Shown here piece by piece: positions 40,767-49,818 of a stretch of 64,000 bases of DNA; the stretch's first letter is position 1; every line of letters begins with the position of its first letter. The notes below the pieces were generated by a model. That model searched no databases and was not told where the DNA came from. It worked only from the letters and a program-made list of their open reading frames with translations. The position numbers were made by a program, and so were the translations under genes. The stretch lies in the NCBI RefSeq assembly GCF_000504285.1, contig NZ_KI632511.1, positions 7,298,154 to 7,362,153 of the forward strand. Direction: 5' to 3'. The DNA comes from Actinospica robiniae DSM 44927 (lineage in GTDB: Bacteria > Actinomycetota > Actinomycetes > Streptomycetales > Catenulisporaceae).

Positions 40767-41525
40767 ATGCTCGACATCCGACTGATCGAGGGCTTGGCGC
40801 TCGCGGTCCTCCTACCCTTGTGTTTCAGCCGGATCCGCGGCTCCGACTGGGCCTCGGCGGCACTGGCCGCGGCCTACGCGAGCTATACCGTGCTCCCGAT
40901 ATACGCGCGCTGGCAGGCCTGGGTCGCCGTGTGCATGTCAGCGTTCTGCGCACCGGTTGTCCGTCGGCTGCTGGTGTCCAGGGGTTCGGCCCGGACCGCA
41001 GAACATCAGGGCACTGAGGAACCCGGTCCGAGCCGGCGGGAGCGGGCGGCGGCGGCCGCGGCCGGGGTCGGCCGCTCGGTGGTCTTCGCGCTGCCTGCCG
41101 CGTTCGCCGCGCTGACCTTGGGCGCCACCCCGCTGTGGCGCTCGCTCGGGCGCGCGCTGGAGAACGACCGGCTCGCGGTCACCGTCAACGGCGCCGCTGC
41201 CGCGCTCTTCCTCGGCGGCCTGGCCACCGGCGTGGTGCTGCGCCGCTTCTCCAGCGTCACCACCGGCCGCGCGCAGGCCGTGCTGGGCGGCGGGACGCTG
41301 TTGGGCTGGCTCGAACGCACGCTCTACTTCGCCTTCCTGCTGGCCGGGCAGCCGACGGCGGCCGCGTTCGCGCTCACCGCGAAGTCCGCGGCCCGCTTCC
41401 CGGCGCTGCAGCGCGACGAGGAGGGCCTGGCCGAGTACTACCTGATCGGCAGCCTCAGCTCCTTGGTGATCGCCGTGGTCTCCGCCCTGCTCACAAGGCT
41501 GGCGCTCGGGATGGCAGCCGTTTAG
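40767..41525 (+). CDS. Integral membrane protein of unknown function
   Basis: This 252-residue protein has about six hydrophobic segments, with a charged cytoplasmic loop (ARTAEHQGTEEPGPSRRER) after the first pair. The C-terminal half has a recognisable signature: GWLERTLYFAFLLAGQPTAAAFALTAKSAARF, then EYYLIGSLSSLVIAV. A similar LER...AKSAxRF...EYYLIG arrangement occurs in uncharacterised membrane proteins of several phyla. ATG 40767 is the first of the helix. It ends 25 bp before the nucleotidyltransferase-like gene, so an operon is likely. Confidence 0.7.
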   Translation: MLDIRLIEGLALAVLLPLCFSRIRGSDWASAALAAAYASYTVLPIYARWQAWVAVCMSAFCAPVVRRLLVSRGSARTAEHQGTEEPGPSRRERAAAAAAGVGRSVVFALPAAFAALTLGATPLWRSLGRALENDRLAVTVNGAAAALFLGGLATGVVLRRFSSVTTGRAQAVLGGGTLLGWLERTLYFAFLLAGQPTAAAFALTAKSAARFPALQRDEEGLAEYYLIGSLSSLVIAVVSALLTRLALGMAAV

Positions 41526-41550
41526 TCGGCTTTTGCAGCATGATGTATGC

Positions 41551-41973
41551 ATGGTTCTTTCCGACCACGTGCTCATCCGACTGTTGGCGGAGCTTCGACT
41601 ACCTCCGAGTGACTATGTCGTCACAGGGAGCGGACCTCTGCTCGCATACGGGTTGAAGACAACCGTCCACGATCTGGACCTGGTGGCCCGCGGAGAGGCC
41701 TGGCGCCGCGCCACCGAGCAGGGCCGGGTCACCTTCGCCGCCTCCGGCCTGGGCCTTCGCGTCGAGTTGTTCGAGGGCCGTATCGAAGTGTTCGACCATT
41801 GGCTGGCCGGATTCACCGACGTGGACGCGATGATCGACGCCGCCGTGCGCGTCGAGGGCATCCCATTCATGTCACTCGCCGACACCCTGCGCTGGAAGCG
41901 CGGCCTCGGCCGGGCGAAAGATCTGCCCGACATCGCGCTGCTCGAGCACAGCCTGGCCGTCGCGGCCGGCTGA
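41551..41973 (+). CDS. Small nucleotidyltransferase-fold protein
   Basis: This 140-residue protein has a minimal nucleotidyltransferase fold: VVTGSGPLLAYGL (GS motif), then HDLDLVARG (DxD), a later ELFEGRIEVFDHW strand, and the C-terminal pair FMSLADTLRWKRGLGRAKDLPDIALLEH. These features match AbiEii/MNT-like and DUF6036-type proteins. Such proteins act as antitoxins or toxins, or in nucleotide transfer; no HEPN or AbiEi partner is adjacent. It follows a membrane protein gene by 25 bp. Function is open. Confidence 0.7.
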   Translation: MVLSDHVLIRLLAELRLPPSDYVVTGSGPLLAYGLKTTVHDLDLVARGEAWRRATEQGRVTFAASGLGLRVELFEGRIEVFDHWLAGFTDVDAMIDAAVRVEGIPFMSLADTLRWKRGLGRAKDLPDIALLEHSLAVAAG

Positions 41974-41995
41974 CCTGCCCGATCGCCGCGCCGCG

Positions 41996-42478
41996 CTAGA
42001 GATCGAACTGCATGGAGATGTTCGTCTCCCGGAAGCCGAGTGAGGTGTAGAGCTCCCTCGCGGCCGTGTTGTGGCCGAACACGTGCAGGCCGACGCTCGC
42101 GGTGCCGTGCTCGCGGGCCCAGTGGAACGAGGCCCGCATCATCGCGCGGCCGTAGCCGCGCCGGCGCTCCTGCTCGTCCACGACGATGTTGAAGACGAAG
42201 GTCTCCATCGCCTCGGCCCGGTGGCGCAGCATCAGGAAGAGCGAACCCACCCGCCGGCCGGTCGCGGCGTCGCGGACGGTGTAGAGATACGAACCCTGAG
42301 TCTGCAGGCCGTCCGGAAGGGCAAGCAGGTACTCGCCTTTGGCGTAGTCCAGCGCCGTCTCCGGCGTGCATTTTCCGGTTCTGATGTGGTGGGCCGCCTG
42401 CTCCCGCACCGCCCACACGACGAAGTGCGCGAACTCGTCCTGTGACATGGGGTCCAGCACGATCGCGGGGGAGTCCAT
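41996..42478 (-). CDS. GNAT-family N-acetyltransferase
   Basis: This 160-residue protein has the GNAT fold. The acetyl-CoA loop is RRRGYGRAMMRASFHWAREHG (Q/RxxGxG/A), preceded by strand VFNIVVDEQE and followed by SVGLHVFGHNTAARELYTSLGFRETNISM, the typical N-A-x-x-L-Y-x-x-x-G-F motif. The substrate is unknown. ATG 42478 is chosen because the sequence before it has no domain match. It is convergent with the nucleotidyltransferase-like gene and divergent from fasR. Confidence 0.9.
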   Translation of the reverse strand: MDSPAIVLDPMSQDEFAHFVVWAVREQAAHHIRTGKCTPETALDYAKGEYLLALPDGLQTQGSYLYTVRDAATGRRVGSLFLMLRHRAEAMETFVFNIVVDEQERRRGYGRAMMRASFHWAREHGTASVGLHVFGHNTAARELYTSLGFRETNISMQFDL

Positions 42479-42668
42479 GGCCGAGAGTCTACGCAGCCGG
42501 CGGATCCCGGCCGTGGGCTTCACGACGGTGCTAACGACGCGGCGGGAGCCCTCGGCATGAGACGGACGTCACGTTCCGGAGCGGCGGCGTCGGCGGGTCG
42601 GCGCGCGCAGGAGTCGCGGGCGCCACCCGCGGCGTCGAGGCGGTCGGCGGATCTGCGAAAGTAGAGCC

Positions 42669-43922
42669 GTGGACACCTCGCAAGCGCATGCGCAGCCGGA
42701 TCTCGGCGACGAACAGCCCGGTCGGGAGAGTCGGGAGAACCGGGTAGCGATGGTGCGTCGGCTGGAGAAGGCCACCGGTTCGCTGGCCGCCGCGGCGATC
42801 GCGCGGATGGAGGAGAAGTTCGCCTGGTACCGCAACATGCCGCCGGAGAACCGGTCCTGGGTGGGCCTGGTCGCGCAGGCCGGCATCGCCGCGTTCACCG
42901 AGTGGTTCCGCCACCCCGACCAGCGCGCCGCCGTGTCCGCCGACGTCTTCGGCACCGCGCCGCGGGAGCTGACCCGGGCGGTCACCCTGCAGCAGACCGT
43001 GCAGATGGTGCGCACGACGATAGAGGTGGTCGAGGACCGGATCGACGCGCTCGCCGAGTCGCCCGAGGAGAGCCGGATCCTGCGCGAGGGCATGCTGCGC
43101 TACTCCCGCGAGATCGCCTTCGCCACCGCGCAGATCTACGCGCAGACCGCGGAGCTGCGCGGCGCCTGGGACGCCCGGCTCGAAGCGCTGATCGTGGACG
43201 CGGTGCTGCGCGGCGAGGAGGACGACGCGCTGCTCTCCCGCGCCTCGACGCTGGGCTGGGCCGCGCACACCGACATCACCGTCATGGTCGGGCTCGCCCC
43301 GGACGACGACCCGGAGGCGGTGGTCGACGGCATGCACCGGGCCGGGCGGCACAAGCCCGTCTCCGGCTACGAGGGTCCGGGCCTGTCCGTGCTGGCCGGG
43401 GTCCAGGGCGACCGGCTGATCGCGATCGTGGGCGGGGTCACCGGGGATCCGGTCAGCACGCTGCGGGCGCTGGCCGGGCAGTTCGCCCCGGGGCCGGTGG
43501 TGATAGGCCCGGTGGTGGCCGAGCTGACCGCCGCGTCCCACTCGGCCGAAGCGGCGCTCTCCGGTCTGCGCGCCGCGGTCGCCTGGCCGGACGCGCCCCG
43601 GCCGGTGCTCGCCGACGACCTGTTGCCCGAACGGGCCATCGCCGGGGACGAACTGGCCCGGGTGGTGCTGCTGGAGGAGATCTACAGGCCGCTCTCGGAG
43701 GCCGGCTCGGCCCTGCTCGAGACGCTCTCGGTCTACCTGGAGCAGGCGGCCAGCCTGGAAGCGGCCGCGCGCATCCTGTTCGTTCACCCGAACACCGTCC
43801 GCTACCGGCTCCGACGCGTGACCGACATCACAGGCTTGACGCCATCTCAGGCCCGCAGCGCCTTCACCCTGCAGATCGCGCTGGTCCTCGGCCGGCTCGC
43901 GGAATCCGGCAAACCGGTATAG
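42669..43922 (+). CDS. fasR: FasR-like PucR-family transcriptional regulator
   Basis: This 417-residue protein has a GGDEF-like central domain and a C-terminal PucR helix-turn-helix (LEQAASLEAAARILFVHPNTVRYRLRRVTDITGLTPSQARSAFTLQIAL). In Streptomyces coelicolor, FasR occupies exactly this place upstream of fabD-fabH-acpP-fabF and activates them, controlling fatty acid synthesis. GTG 42669 precedes a charged leader. Identity rests on synteny plus the family, so the name is probable rather than proven. Two palindromic candidates for its operator lie in the gap before fabD. Confidence 0.85.
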   Translation: MDTSQAHAQPDLGDEQPGRESRENRVAMVRRLEKATGSLAAAAIARMEEKFAWYRNMPPENRSWVGLVAQAGIAAFTEWFRHPDQRAAVSADVFGTAPRELTRAVTLQQTVQMVRTTIEVVEDRIDALAESPEESRILREGMLRYSREIAFATAQIYAQTAELRGAWDARLEALIVDAVLRGEEDDALLSRASTLGWAAHTDITVMVGLAPDDDPEAVVDGMHRAGRHKPVSGYEGPGLSVLAGVQGDRLIAIVGGVTGDPVSTLRALAGQFAPGPVVIGPVVAELTAASHSAEAALSGLRAAVAWPDAPRPVLADDLLPERAIAGDELARVVLLEEIYRPLSEAGSALLETLSVYLEQAASLEAAARILFVHPNTVRYRLRRVTDITGLTPSQARSAFTLQIALVLGRLAESGKPV

Positions 43923-43972
43923 GGGCCTTGTAGGGGTTCCACAAATACTGACCTGAGATCTTCGTGTCCGTC

Positions 43973-43985
43973 GTGGGGGCCCCAC
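43973..43985. promoter_or_regulatory. Palindrome in the fasR-fabD gap, candidate FasR operator
   Basis: GTGGGGGCCCCAC is a perfect 6-1-6 palindrome in the 181-bp gap between fasR and fabD. A second imperfect inverted repeat, TTGTAGG at 43928 with TCCACAA at 43938-43944, lies 29 bp upstream. Either could bind FasR; the assignment is inference. Confidence 0.4.
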
Positions 43986-44103
43986 AGCGCGCTCGCGAGG
44001 CATGGTGGAAGGGTGCTCGCGTCAGCTGCTTCCGGTCGGGGAAGGCGACGGCGCGGTCGCACCACCGGAGCTTTCTTCACCCGCTCACGAGAAAGTTACT
44101 TGG

Positions 44104-45297
44104 GTGCTCGTACTCGTTGCTCCCGGGCAGGGGGCGCAGACCCCCGGATTCCTCACGCCCTGGCTTGAACTGCCCGGCGTCGCCGACCGGCTGACCTGGT
44201 GGTCCGCCGTCGCCGACCTCGACCTGGTGCACTACGGCACCGAAGCCGACGCCGACACCATCCGCGACACCGCGATCGCGCAGCCGCTGCTGGTCGCCTC
44301 CGGCCTGGCCGCCGCGCTCGCCCTGTTCCCGCACCCCGGCGAGGCCTTCGGCCTGGTCGGCGCCGTGGCCGGACACTCGGTCGGCGAGCTCACCGCGGCG
44401 GCGGGCACCGGTGCGATCACCGCCGAGTCCGCGATGGCGCTGGTCCGCGAGCGCGGCCGGGCCATGGCAGCGGCCGCCGCGGCCACCGCCACCTCGATGA
44501 CCGCGGTCCTCGGCGGCGACCCGGACGAGGTGCTGGCCAAGATCGCCGAGCACGGGCTGACCCCCGCCAACAACAACGGCCCCGGCCAGATCGTGGCGGC
44601 CGGCACGGTCGAGCAGCTCGAGGCGTTCAAGGCGGACCCCCCGGCCAAGGCGCGGCTGGTCCCGCTCTCGGTGGCCGGCGCGTTCCACACCGAGCACATG
44701 GCCCCGGCGGTCGAGCGCATGGCGCAGCTGGCCAAGGGCGTGACCGCGCACGACCCGCGGGTGCGCTACCTCTCCAACCGGGACGGGCAGGTGGTGCACT
44801 CCGGCCGCGAACTGCTCGACCGGATCGTGCGCCAGATCGCCAACCCGGTGCGCTGGGACCTGTGCATGGACACCATGCGCGAGCTCGGCGTCACCGGCAT
44901 CCTCGAGGTGCCGCCGGCCGGCACCCTCAGCGGCATCGCCAAGCGGGCCCTGAAGGGCGTGGAGACCTTCGCGCTCAAGACCCCGGACCAGCTCGACGAG
45001 GCCCGCGCCTTCGTGCAGCGGCATGCCGAGCAGACGCCCAACGCGATGGACGCGGCGCCGACCTGGCGGCTGGTGGTCGCGCCGTTCTCCGGCACGGTCC
45101 AGCGCGGCACGGCCGTCGAGGGCAGCGTCCTGGAGCCGGGCGAGCACCTGGGCCTGGTCGTCTCGCGGCACGAGGAGCGCAAGCTCGTCGCGGAGCACGG
45201 CGGTACGGTGCTGGAGTGGCTCGTCGAGGACGGCGACCCGGTCTCCCCGGGCCAGCCCCTCGTCCGCATCCATCCGCGACCCGAGGCCTTCGTGTGA
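44104..45297 (+). CDS. fabD: Malonyl-CoA:ACP transacylase with a C-terminal biotinyl/lipoyl-like domain
   Basis: This 397-residue protein transfers malonate from CoA to ACP. Catalytic Ser92 is in GHSVGE (90-95) and His195 in AFHTEHMA; GQIVAAG and the C-terminal VRQIANPVRW segment complete the acyltransferase fold, which ends near residue 310. Residues 320-397 form an extra domain with the biotinyl/lipoyl hammerhead pattern (VVAPFSGTV, EPGEHLGLVV, KLVAEHGGTVLEWLVEDGDPVSPGQPLVRI). The position of the modified lysine (EAMKM in BCCP) reads SRHEE, so it cannot be biotinylated. S. coelicolor FabD is about 316 residues. GTG 44104 is the accepted start; fabH follows after 58 bp. Confidence 0.93.
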   Translation: MLVLVAPGQGAQTPGFLTPWLELPGVADRLTWWSAVADLDLVHYGTEADADTIRDTAIAQPLLVASGLAAALALFPHPGEAFGLVGAVAGHSVGELTAAAGTGAITAESAMALVRERGRAMAAAAAATATSMTAVLGGDPDEVLAKIAEHGLTPANNNGPGQIVAAGTVEQLEAFKADPPAKARLVPLSVAGAFHTEHMAPAVERMAQLAKGVTAHDPRVRYLSNRDGQVVHSGRELLDRIVRQIANPVRWDLCMDTMRELGVTGILEVPPAGTLSGIAKRALKGVETFALKTPDQLDEARAFVQRHAEQTPNAMDAAPTWRLVVAPFSGTVQRGTAVEGSVLEPGEHLGLVVSRHEERKLVAEHGGTVLEWLVEDGDPVSPGQPLVRIHPRPEAFV

Positions 45298-45355
45298 CGA
45301 CGAGGCCCCTCGTCCGCTTCCCCTCCCCGTTCGTGACTGCCGAGGTCTTCAGCTG

Positions 45356-46360
45356 ATGCCGGTTCAGATTCAGTCCCCCACGGGCGCTCCCCACGCCCGC
45401 ATCCTCGGGGTGGGCGGCTACCGCCCGTCCCGCGTCGTCACCAACGAGCAGATCTGCCAGGTGATCGACTCCACCGACGAGTGGATCACCACCCGCACCG
45501 GGATCAGGGAGCGGCGGTGGGCGACGGCCGAGGAGACCGTCGCCATGATGTCGGTCAGCGCCGCGGGCAAGGCCCTGGCCGCGGCCGGGATCGAGGCCGA
45601 GCAGATCGGCCTGGTCATCATCTCCACGGTCACGCACCTGGCGCAGACCCCTTCGCTGGCCGCGATGGTGGCCAACGAGCTCGGCGCCCTGAACGCCGCC
45701 GCCTTCGACATCTCGGCCGCCTGCGCCGGCTTCTGCCACGGCCTGGCGCTGGCCCAGGACGCGGTGCGCGGCGGTTCGGCCGAGCACGTGCTGGTGATCG
45801 GGGTCGAGCGGCTGTCCGACCTGACCGACATGAACGACCGCTCCACCGCGTTCATCTTCGGCGACGGCGCGGGCGCGGCCGTGGTCGGGCCGTCCGATAC
45901 CCCGGCCATCGGCCCGGTGGTGTGGGGCGCCGACGGCGCCCAGTACGAGGCGATCGGCCAGACCTTCGACTGGGACGCGCTGCGCGAGCAGCCCGAGCTC
46001 GGCTTCCCGGCGCTGCGGATGAGCGGCCAGCAGGTCTTCCGCTGGGCCTCGTACCAGATGGTGCCGGTGGCCAAGACGGCCCTGGAGCGGGCCGGGATCA
46101 CCGCCGACGACCTCGACGCGTTCATCCCGCACCAGGCCAACATGCGCATCACGGACGCGATGATCAAGGCGCTCAAGCTGCCCGAGCACGTCCCGGTCGC
46201 GCGCGACATCGCCCGCACCGGCAACACCTCGGCCGCCTCGATCCCGTTGGCCATGGAGCGGATGCTGGAGGAGGGCGAGGCCCCGCACGACGGCGTCGCG
46301 CTGCTCATCGGCTTCGGCGCCGGCCTGGTGTACGCGGCTCAGGTCGTCGTGCTTCCCTAG
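45356..46360 (+). CDS. fabH: Beta-ketoacyl-ACP synthase III
   Basis: This 334-residue enzyme starts each fatty acid chain by condensing an acyl-CoA with malonyl-ACP. The thiolase-fold triad is complete: Cys123 in ISAACAGFC, His259 in IPHQANMRI and Asn290 in ARTGNTSAAS. In actinomycetes FabH often takes branched acyl-CoA starters. Start ATG 45356. It lies between fabD and acpP in the FasR regulon. Confidence 0.95.
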   Translation: MPVQIQSPTGAPHARILGVGGYRPSRVVTNEQICQVIDSTDEWITTRTGIRERRWATAEETVAMMSVSAAGKALAAAGIEAEQIGLVIISTVTHLAQTPSLAAMVANELGALNAAAFDISAACAGFCHGLALAQDAVRGGSAEHVLVIGVERLSDLTDMNDRSTAFIFGDGAGAAVVGPSDTPAIGPVVWGADGAQYEAIGQTFDWDALREQPELGFPALRMSGQQVFRWASYQMVPVAKTALERAGITADDLDAFIPHQANMRITDAMIKALKLPEHVPVARDIARTGNTSAASIPLAMERMLEEGEAPHDGVALLIGFGAGLVYAAQVVVLP

Positions 46361-46468
46361 CCGTCCACTGGCGGCACACACGCTGAATGTAGGCTTTCCC
46401 AGTCCCTCTGGCCGCGACCGCACGGTAACGGCCGACACCCCGCAGCAACACAGGTTAGGAGCCAGGTC

Positions 46469-46714
46469 ATGGCCACGCAGGAAGAGATCCTCCAGGGGCT
46501 CGCCGAGATCGTCAACGAGGTCGCGGGCATCGACGTCGAGGACGTTCAGTCGGACAAGTCCTTCACCGAGGACCTCGACGTCGACTCGCTGACCATGGTC
46601 GAAGTCGTCGTCGCGGCCGAGGAGAAGTTCGGCGTCAAGATTCCGGACGAGGAGGTCAAGAACCTCTCGACCGTCGGCGACGCCGTCAGCTACATCCAGT
46701 CCCACCAGGGCTGA
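46469..46714 (+). CDS. acpP: Acyl carrier protein
   Basis: This 81-residue, highly acidic four-helix carrier protein holds growing acyl chains on a phosphopantetheine at Ser40 of the motif DVDSLTMVE. EEKFGVKIPDEEVKNLSTVGDAVSYI is the typical third and fourth helix. The ribosome site TTAGGAG is strong, in keeping with high expression. The 108-bp gap from fabH may hold an internal promoter. Confidence 0.96.
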   Translation: MATQEEILQGLAEIVNEVAGIDVEDVQSDKSFTEDLDVDSLTMVEVVVAAEEKFGVKIPDEEVKNLSTVGDAVSYIQSHQG

Positions 46715-46835
46715 CCCGTACCACCCGCGCGCAGCCGCCGTGGCCGCCCGGCGCAGCCCGGGCCGGCCGGGCGGCTGCGCCGGAGCCGTTCCGGCGCAGG
46801 ACCGAGCCGGCATCGACGAGTAGATAGGTAAGAGC

Positions 46836-48086
46836 GTGAACAAGACCGTGGTCGTCACCGGCCTCGGAGCGACGACGCCCCTGGGCGGGGACGTCGCGTC
46901 CACCTGGGAGTCGTTGCTGGCCGGGGATTCCGGCATCGTCCCGCTGACCGAGCAGTGGGCGGCCGAGCTCCCGGTGCGGATGGCGGGCCGGGTCAAGGTC
47001 GAGCCGTCCGAGGTGATGAAGCCGGTCGAGCGCCGCCGCCTCGACCGCTCCGCCCAGTTCGCCCTGACCGCGGCGCGGGAGGCCTGGCAGGACGCGGGCC
47101 TCGCCGGCGTCGAGGTGGACCACGAGCGGCTCGGCGCGGTGGTCGGCTCCGGCATCGGCGGGGTGACCACGCTGCTGGACAACTACGATCTGCTGCTGGC
47201 CAAGGGCGCCCGCGGGGTCAGCCCGCGCGCGGTGCCGATGCTCATGCCCAACAGCCCGGCCGCGTACGTGGGCCTGGAGTTCGGCGCGCGGGCCGGCGTG
47301 CACACCCCGGTCTCGGCCTGTGCCACCGGTTCCGAGGCCATCGGCTACGCCATGAACATGATCCGCACCGGCCGCGCCGACATCGTGGTGTGCGGCGGCA
47401 CCGAGGCGGCGATCCACCCGCTGCCGATCTCCGCGTTCGCCAACATGATGGCGATGTCGAAGAACAACGAGGACCCCAAGGGCGCCTCGCGGCCCTACGA
47501 CAAGGGACGCGACGGCTTCGTCCTCGGCGAGGGCGCGGGCATCCTGGTGCTCGAGTCCGCCGAGCACGCCGCCGCCCGCGGTGCCCGCGTGTACGCCGAG
47601 ATCGCCGGCGTGGGCATGTCCGCCGACTCGCACGACATCGCGCAGCCGGACCCCAGCGGCGAGGGCATCGCGGCCGCGATCCGCAAGGCGGTCGAGGACG
47701 CCGGCATCGCCCCGGCCCAGATCGTGCACCTGAACGCGCACGCCACCTCCACTCCGCTGGGCGACACCGGCGAACTCAGGGCCCTGCGGATGGCGCTGGG
47801 CGAGGACGCCGAGCACATCGCCATCTCGGCCACCAAGTCGATGACCGGGCACCTGCTCGGCGGCGCGGGCGGCATCGAGACGGTGTTCGCGGTCAAGGCC
47901 GTGCACGATCTCGTGGCCCCGCCGACGATCAACATCGTCGAGCTCGATGAAGAGGCCGACCTCGACATCGTCCGGGACGAGCCGCGCAAGCTGCCGGCCG
48001 AGACCTCCGCCGGGCCGATCGTGGCGCTGAACAACTCCTTCGGCTTCGGCGGCCACAACGTCGTGCTCGCGGTGCGCCGCGCGTAA
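46836..48086 (+). CDS. fabF: Beta-ketoacyl-ACP synthase II
   Basis: This 416-residue condensing enzyme elongates acyl-ACP. The catalytic triad is complete: Cys162 in VSACATGSE, His302 in LNAHATSTPLGD and His339 in SMTGHLLGGAGG, with Lys334 in SATKS; NNSFGFGGHN closes the protein. It is the last of the fabD-fabH-acpP-fabF set and is followed at 30 bp by a carboxyltransferase gene on the same strand. GTG 46836 is the start. Confidence 0.95.
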   Translation: MNKTVVVTGLGATTPLGGDVASTWESLLAGDSGIVPLTEQWAAELPVRMAGRVKVEPSEVMKPVERRRLDRSAQFALTAAREAWQDAGLAGVEVDHERLGAVVGSGIGGVTTLLDNYDLLLAKGARGVSPRAVPMLMPNSPAAYVGLEFGARAGVHTPVSACATGSEAIGYAMNMIRTGRADIVVCGGTEAAIHPLPISAFANMMAMSKNNEDPKGASRPYDKGRDGFVLGEGAGILVLESAEHAAARGARVYAEIAGVGMSADSHDIAQPDPSGEGIAAAIRKAVEDAGIAPAQIVHLNAHATSTPLGDTGELRALRMALGEDAEHIAISATKSMTGHLLGGAGGIETVFAVKAVHDLVAPPTINIVELDEEADLDIVRDEPRKLPAETSAGPIVALNNSFGFGGHNVVLAVRRA

Positions 48087-48116
48087 GAGTCCGGCCCGGT
48101 CTGGGAGGATCGCCGG

Positions 48117-49535
48117 ATGACCGCCACCGAGACCGCTCCATCCGCCGCCCCGGCCCGCGAGGACGATCCGCGCGGGCCGCGCGCGCGGCTGGCCCGGCTC
48201 TTCGACGGCGGCGCCTTCGAGCTGCTCACCCCGCTCGACGACGCCGGCTTCGCCGCCGCGGCCGGCCGGGTCGAGGGCGCGCGGGCGGTCGCCTACGCGT
48301 CCGACCCGACCGTCCAGGGCGGGGCGATGGGCTCGGCGGGCTGCAAGGCCATCCTGGCGGCCTACGAGCGCGCGCTGGACGAGCAGGTGCCGGTGATCGG
48401 TCTGCTGCACTCCGGCGGCGCACGGCTGGCCGAGGGCGTGCTCTCGCTGCACGCGGTCGGCGAGGTGTTCGCCGCCATGACCCGGGCCTCGGGCAAGGTG
48501 CCGCAGATCTCGGTGGTGCTCGGCCCGGCGGCGGGCGGCGCGGCCTACGGCCCGGCGCTGACCGACCTGGTCGTGATGGGACCGGCCGGCCGGGTGTTCG
48601 TCACCGGCCCGGACGTGGTCCGCTCGGTCACCGGCGAGGCCGTGGACATGGACCGGCTCGGCGGCCCCGAGCCGCACGGACGCCGCTCCGGCGTCGTGCA
48701 CGTGATCGCCCCGACCGACGACGCCGCGTTCGCCGAGGCCCGCCGGCTTGCCTCGTTGCTCGGCGCCCAGGGCGAGCTGGACTTGGTCGCGGTGGAGAAC
48801 CGCGATCTGGCCGGACTGCTGCCCGAGTCGCCCAAGCGCGCCTACGACGTGCATCCGCTGGTCGACGGGATTCTGGACGGCCCGGGCGTCGAGCTGCATC
48901 CGCGCTGGGCGCCCAACATCGTCACCAAGCTCGGCCGTTTCGGCGGCCGCACCGTCGGGGTGATCGCGAACAACCCGCTGCGCCTCGGCGGCTGCCTGGA
49001 CTCGGCCTCGGCCGAGAAGGCGGCGAGGTTCGTGCGCATGTGCGACGCGTTCGGAGTGCCGCTGGTGGTGCTGGTGGACGTGCCCGGCTACCTGCCGGGC
49101 GTCGGCCAGGAGTGGGACGGCGTGGTGCGCCGCGGAGCGAAGCTGCTGCACGCCTTCGCCGAGGCCGTGGTCCCGAGGGTGACCCTGGTCACGCGCAAGG
49201 CCTACGGGGGCGCCTACATCGCCATGAACTCCCGCGCCCTCGGCGCCACCCGCGTGTTCGCGTGGCCGGGCGCGCAGGTCGCGGTCATGGGTGCGGTCGC
49301 CGCGGTGCGGGTGCTGCACCGGCGCAAGCTCTCCGAGGTGCCCGAGGACCTGCGTCCGCAGGTCGAGCTGGAGCTCGCGGCCGAGCACGAGATCATCGCC
49401 GGCGGCCTGGAGAAGGCGCGCGAGATCGGCGTGGTGGACGAGGTGGTCGATCCGGCCGCCACCCGCCGGGCGCTGGCCGCCGCCCTCGCCGCGGCACCGC
49501 AGCGGCGCGGCCTGCACGGCAACATCCCGCTGTAG
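48117..49535 (+). CDS. Acyl-CoA carboxylase carboxyltransferase subunit
   Basis: This 472-residue protein moves a carboxyl group from biotin to acetyl-, propionyl- or another acyl-CoA, providing malonyl-CoA for the preceding fab genes. Both crotonase-like halves are present. The first has GCKAILAAYERALDEQVPVIGLLHSGGARLAEGV and GPAAGGAAYGPALTDLVVM. The second has VPLVVLVDVPGYLPGVGQEWDGVVRRGAKLLHAF and RKAYGGAYIAMNSRALGATRVFAWPGAQVAVMG, a PccB/AccD hallmark. It is shorter than most PccB (~520). Its position 30 bp after fabF suggests fatty acid supply. Confidence 0.9.
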   Translation: MTATETAPSAAPAREDDPRGPRARLARLFDGGAFELLTPLDDAGFAAAAGRVEGARAVAYASDPTVQGGAMGSAGCKAILAAYERALDEQVPVIGLLHSGGARLAEGVLSLHAVGEVFAAMTRASGKVPQISVVLGPAAGGAAYGPALTDLVVMGPAGRVFVTGPDVVRSVTGEAVDMDRLGGPEPHGRRSGVVHVIAPTDDAAFAEARRLASLLGAQGELDLVAVENRDLAGLLPESPKRAYDVHPLVDGILDGPGVELHPRWAPNIVTKLGRFGGRTVGVIANNPLRLGGCLDSASAEKAARFVRMCDAFGVPLVVLVDVPGYLPGVGQEWDGVVRRGAKLLHAFAEAVVPRVTLVTRKAYGGAYIAMNSRALGATRVFAWPGAQVAVMGAVAAVRVLHRRKLSEVPEDLRPQVELELAAEHEIIAGGLEKAREIGVVDEVVDPAATRRALAAALAAAPQRRGLHGNIPL

Positions 49536-49818
49536 CACGGGCGATCCGACCCGCACTTCGGCCTGGAAGAGGGCTGACTGCACGTCAGACGCGGGCAGTG
49601 GTCACGATTTCGCTTCCGCCGCGGGCGGGCGCGCGGTCGTGGCCGTTTCGCGTTTACCGTCCCACCACCACGTAAATCCGCGAAACAGTGGACGGGGGGT
49701 AGCGTCTAGGGGTCACAATCGGGTAAAGACTCTAGGAGGAAGGATCAAGCCGGGAGGCTTTTCGGCTCCGGGTGCGGCTGCCGCACCCCCGCCGTCCGCC
49801 GCGAGGGAGGGATACGTC

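Noticed and set aside
44104-49535. Polyketide synthase-type cluster
   Set aside because: Discrete FabD, FabH, AcpP and FabF in the standard primary-metabolism order with an upstream FasR; no KS/CLF pair or modular domains.
49733-49742. Strong AGGAGGAAGG sequence before the unassigned 494-residue gene
   Set aside because: No start codon lies at a usable distance; probably coincidental or part of the leader.
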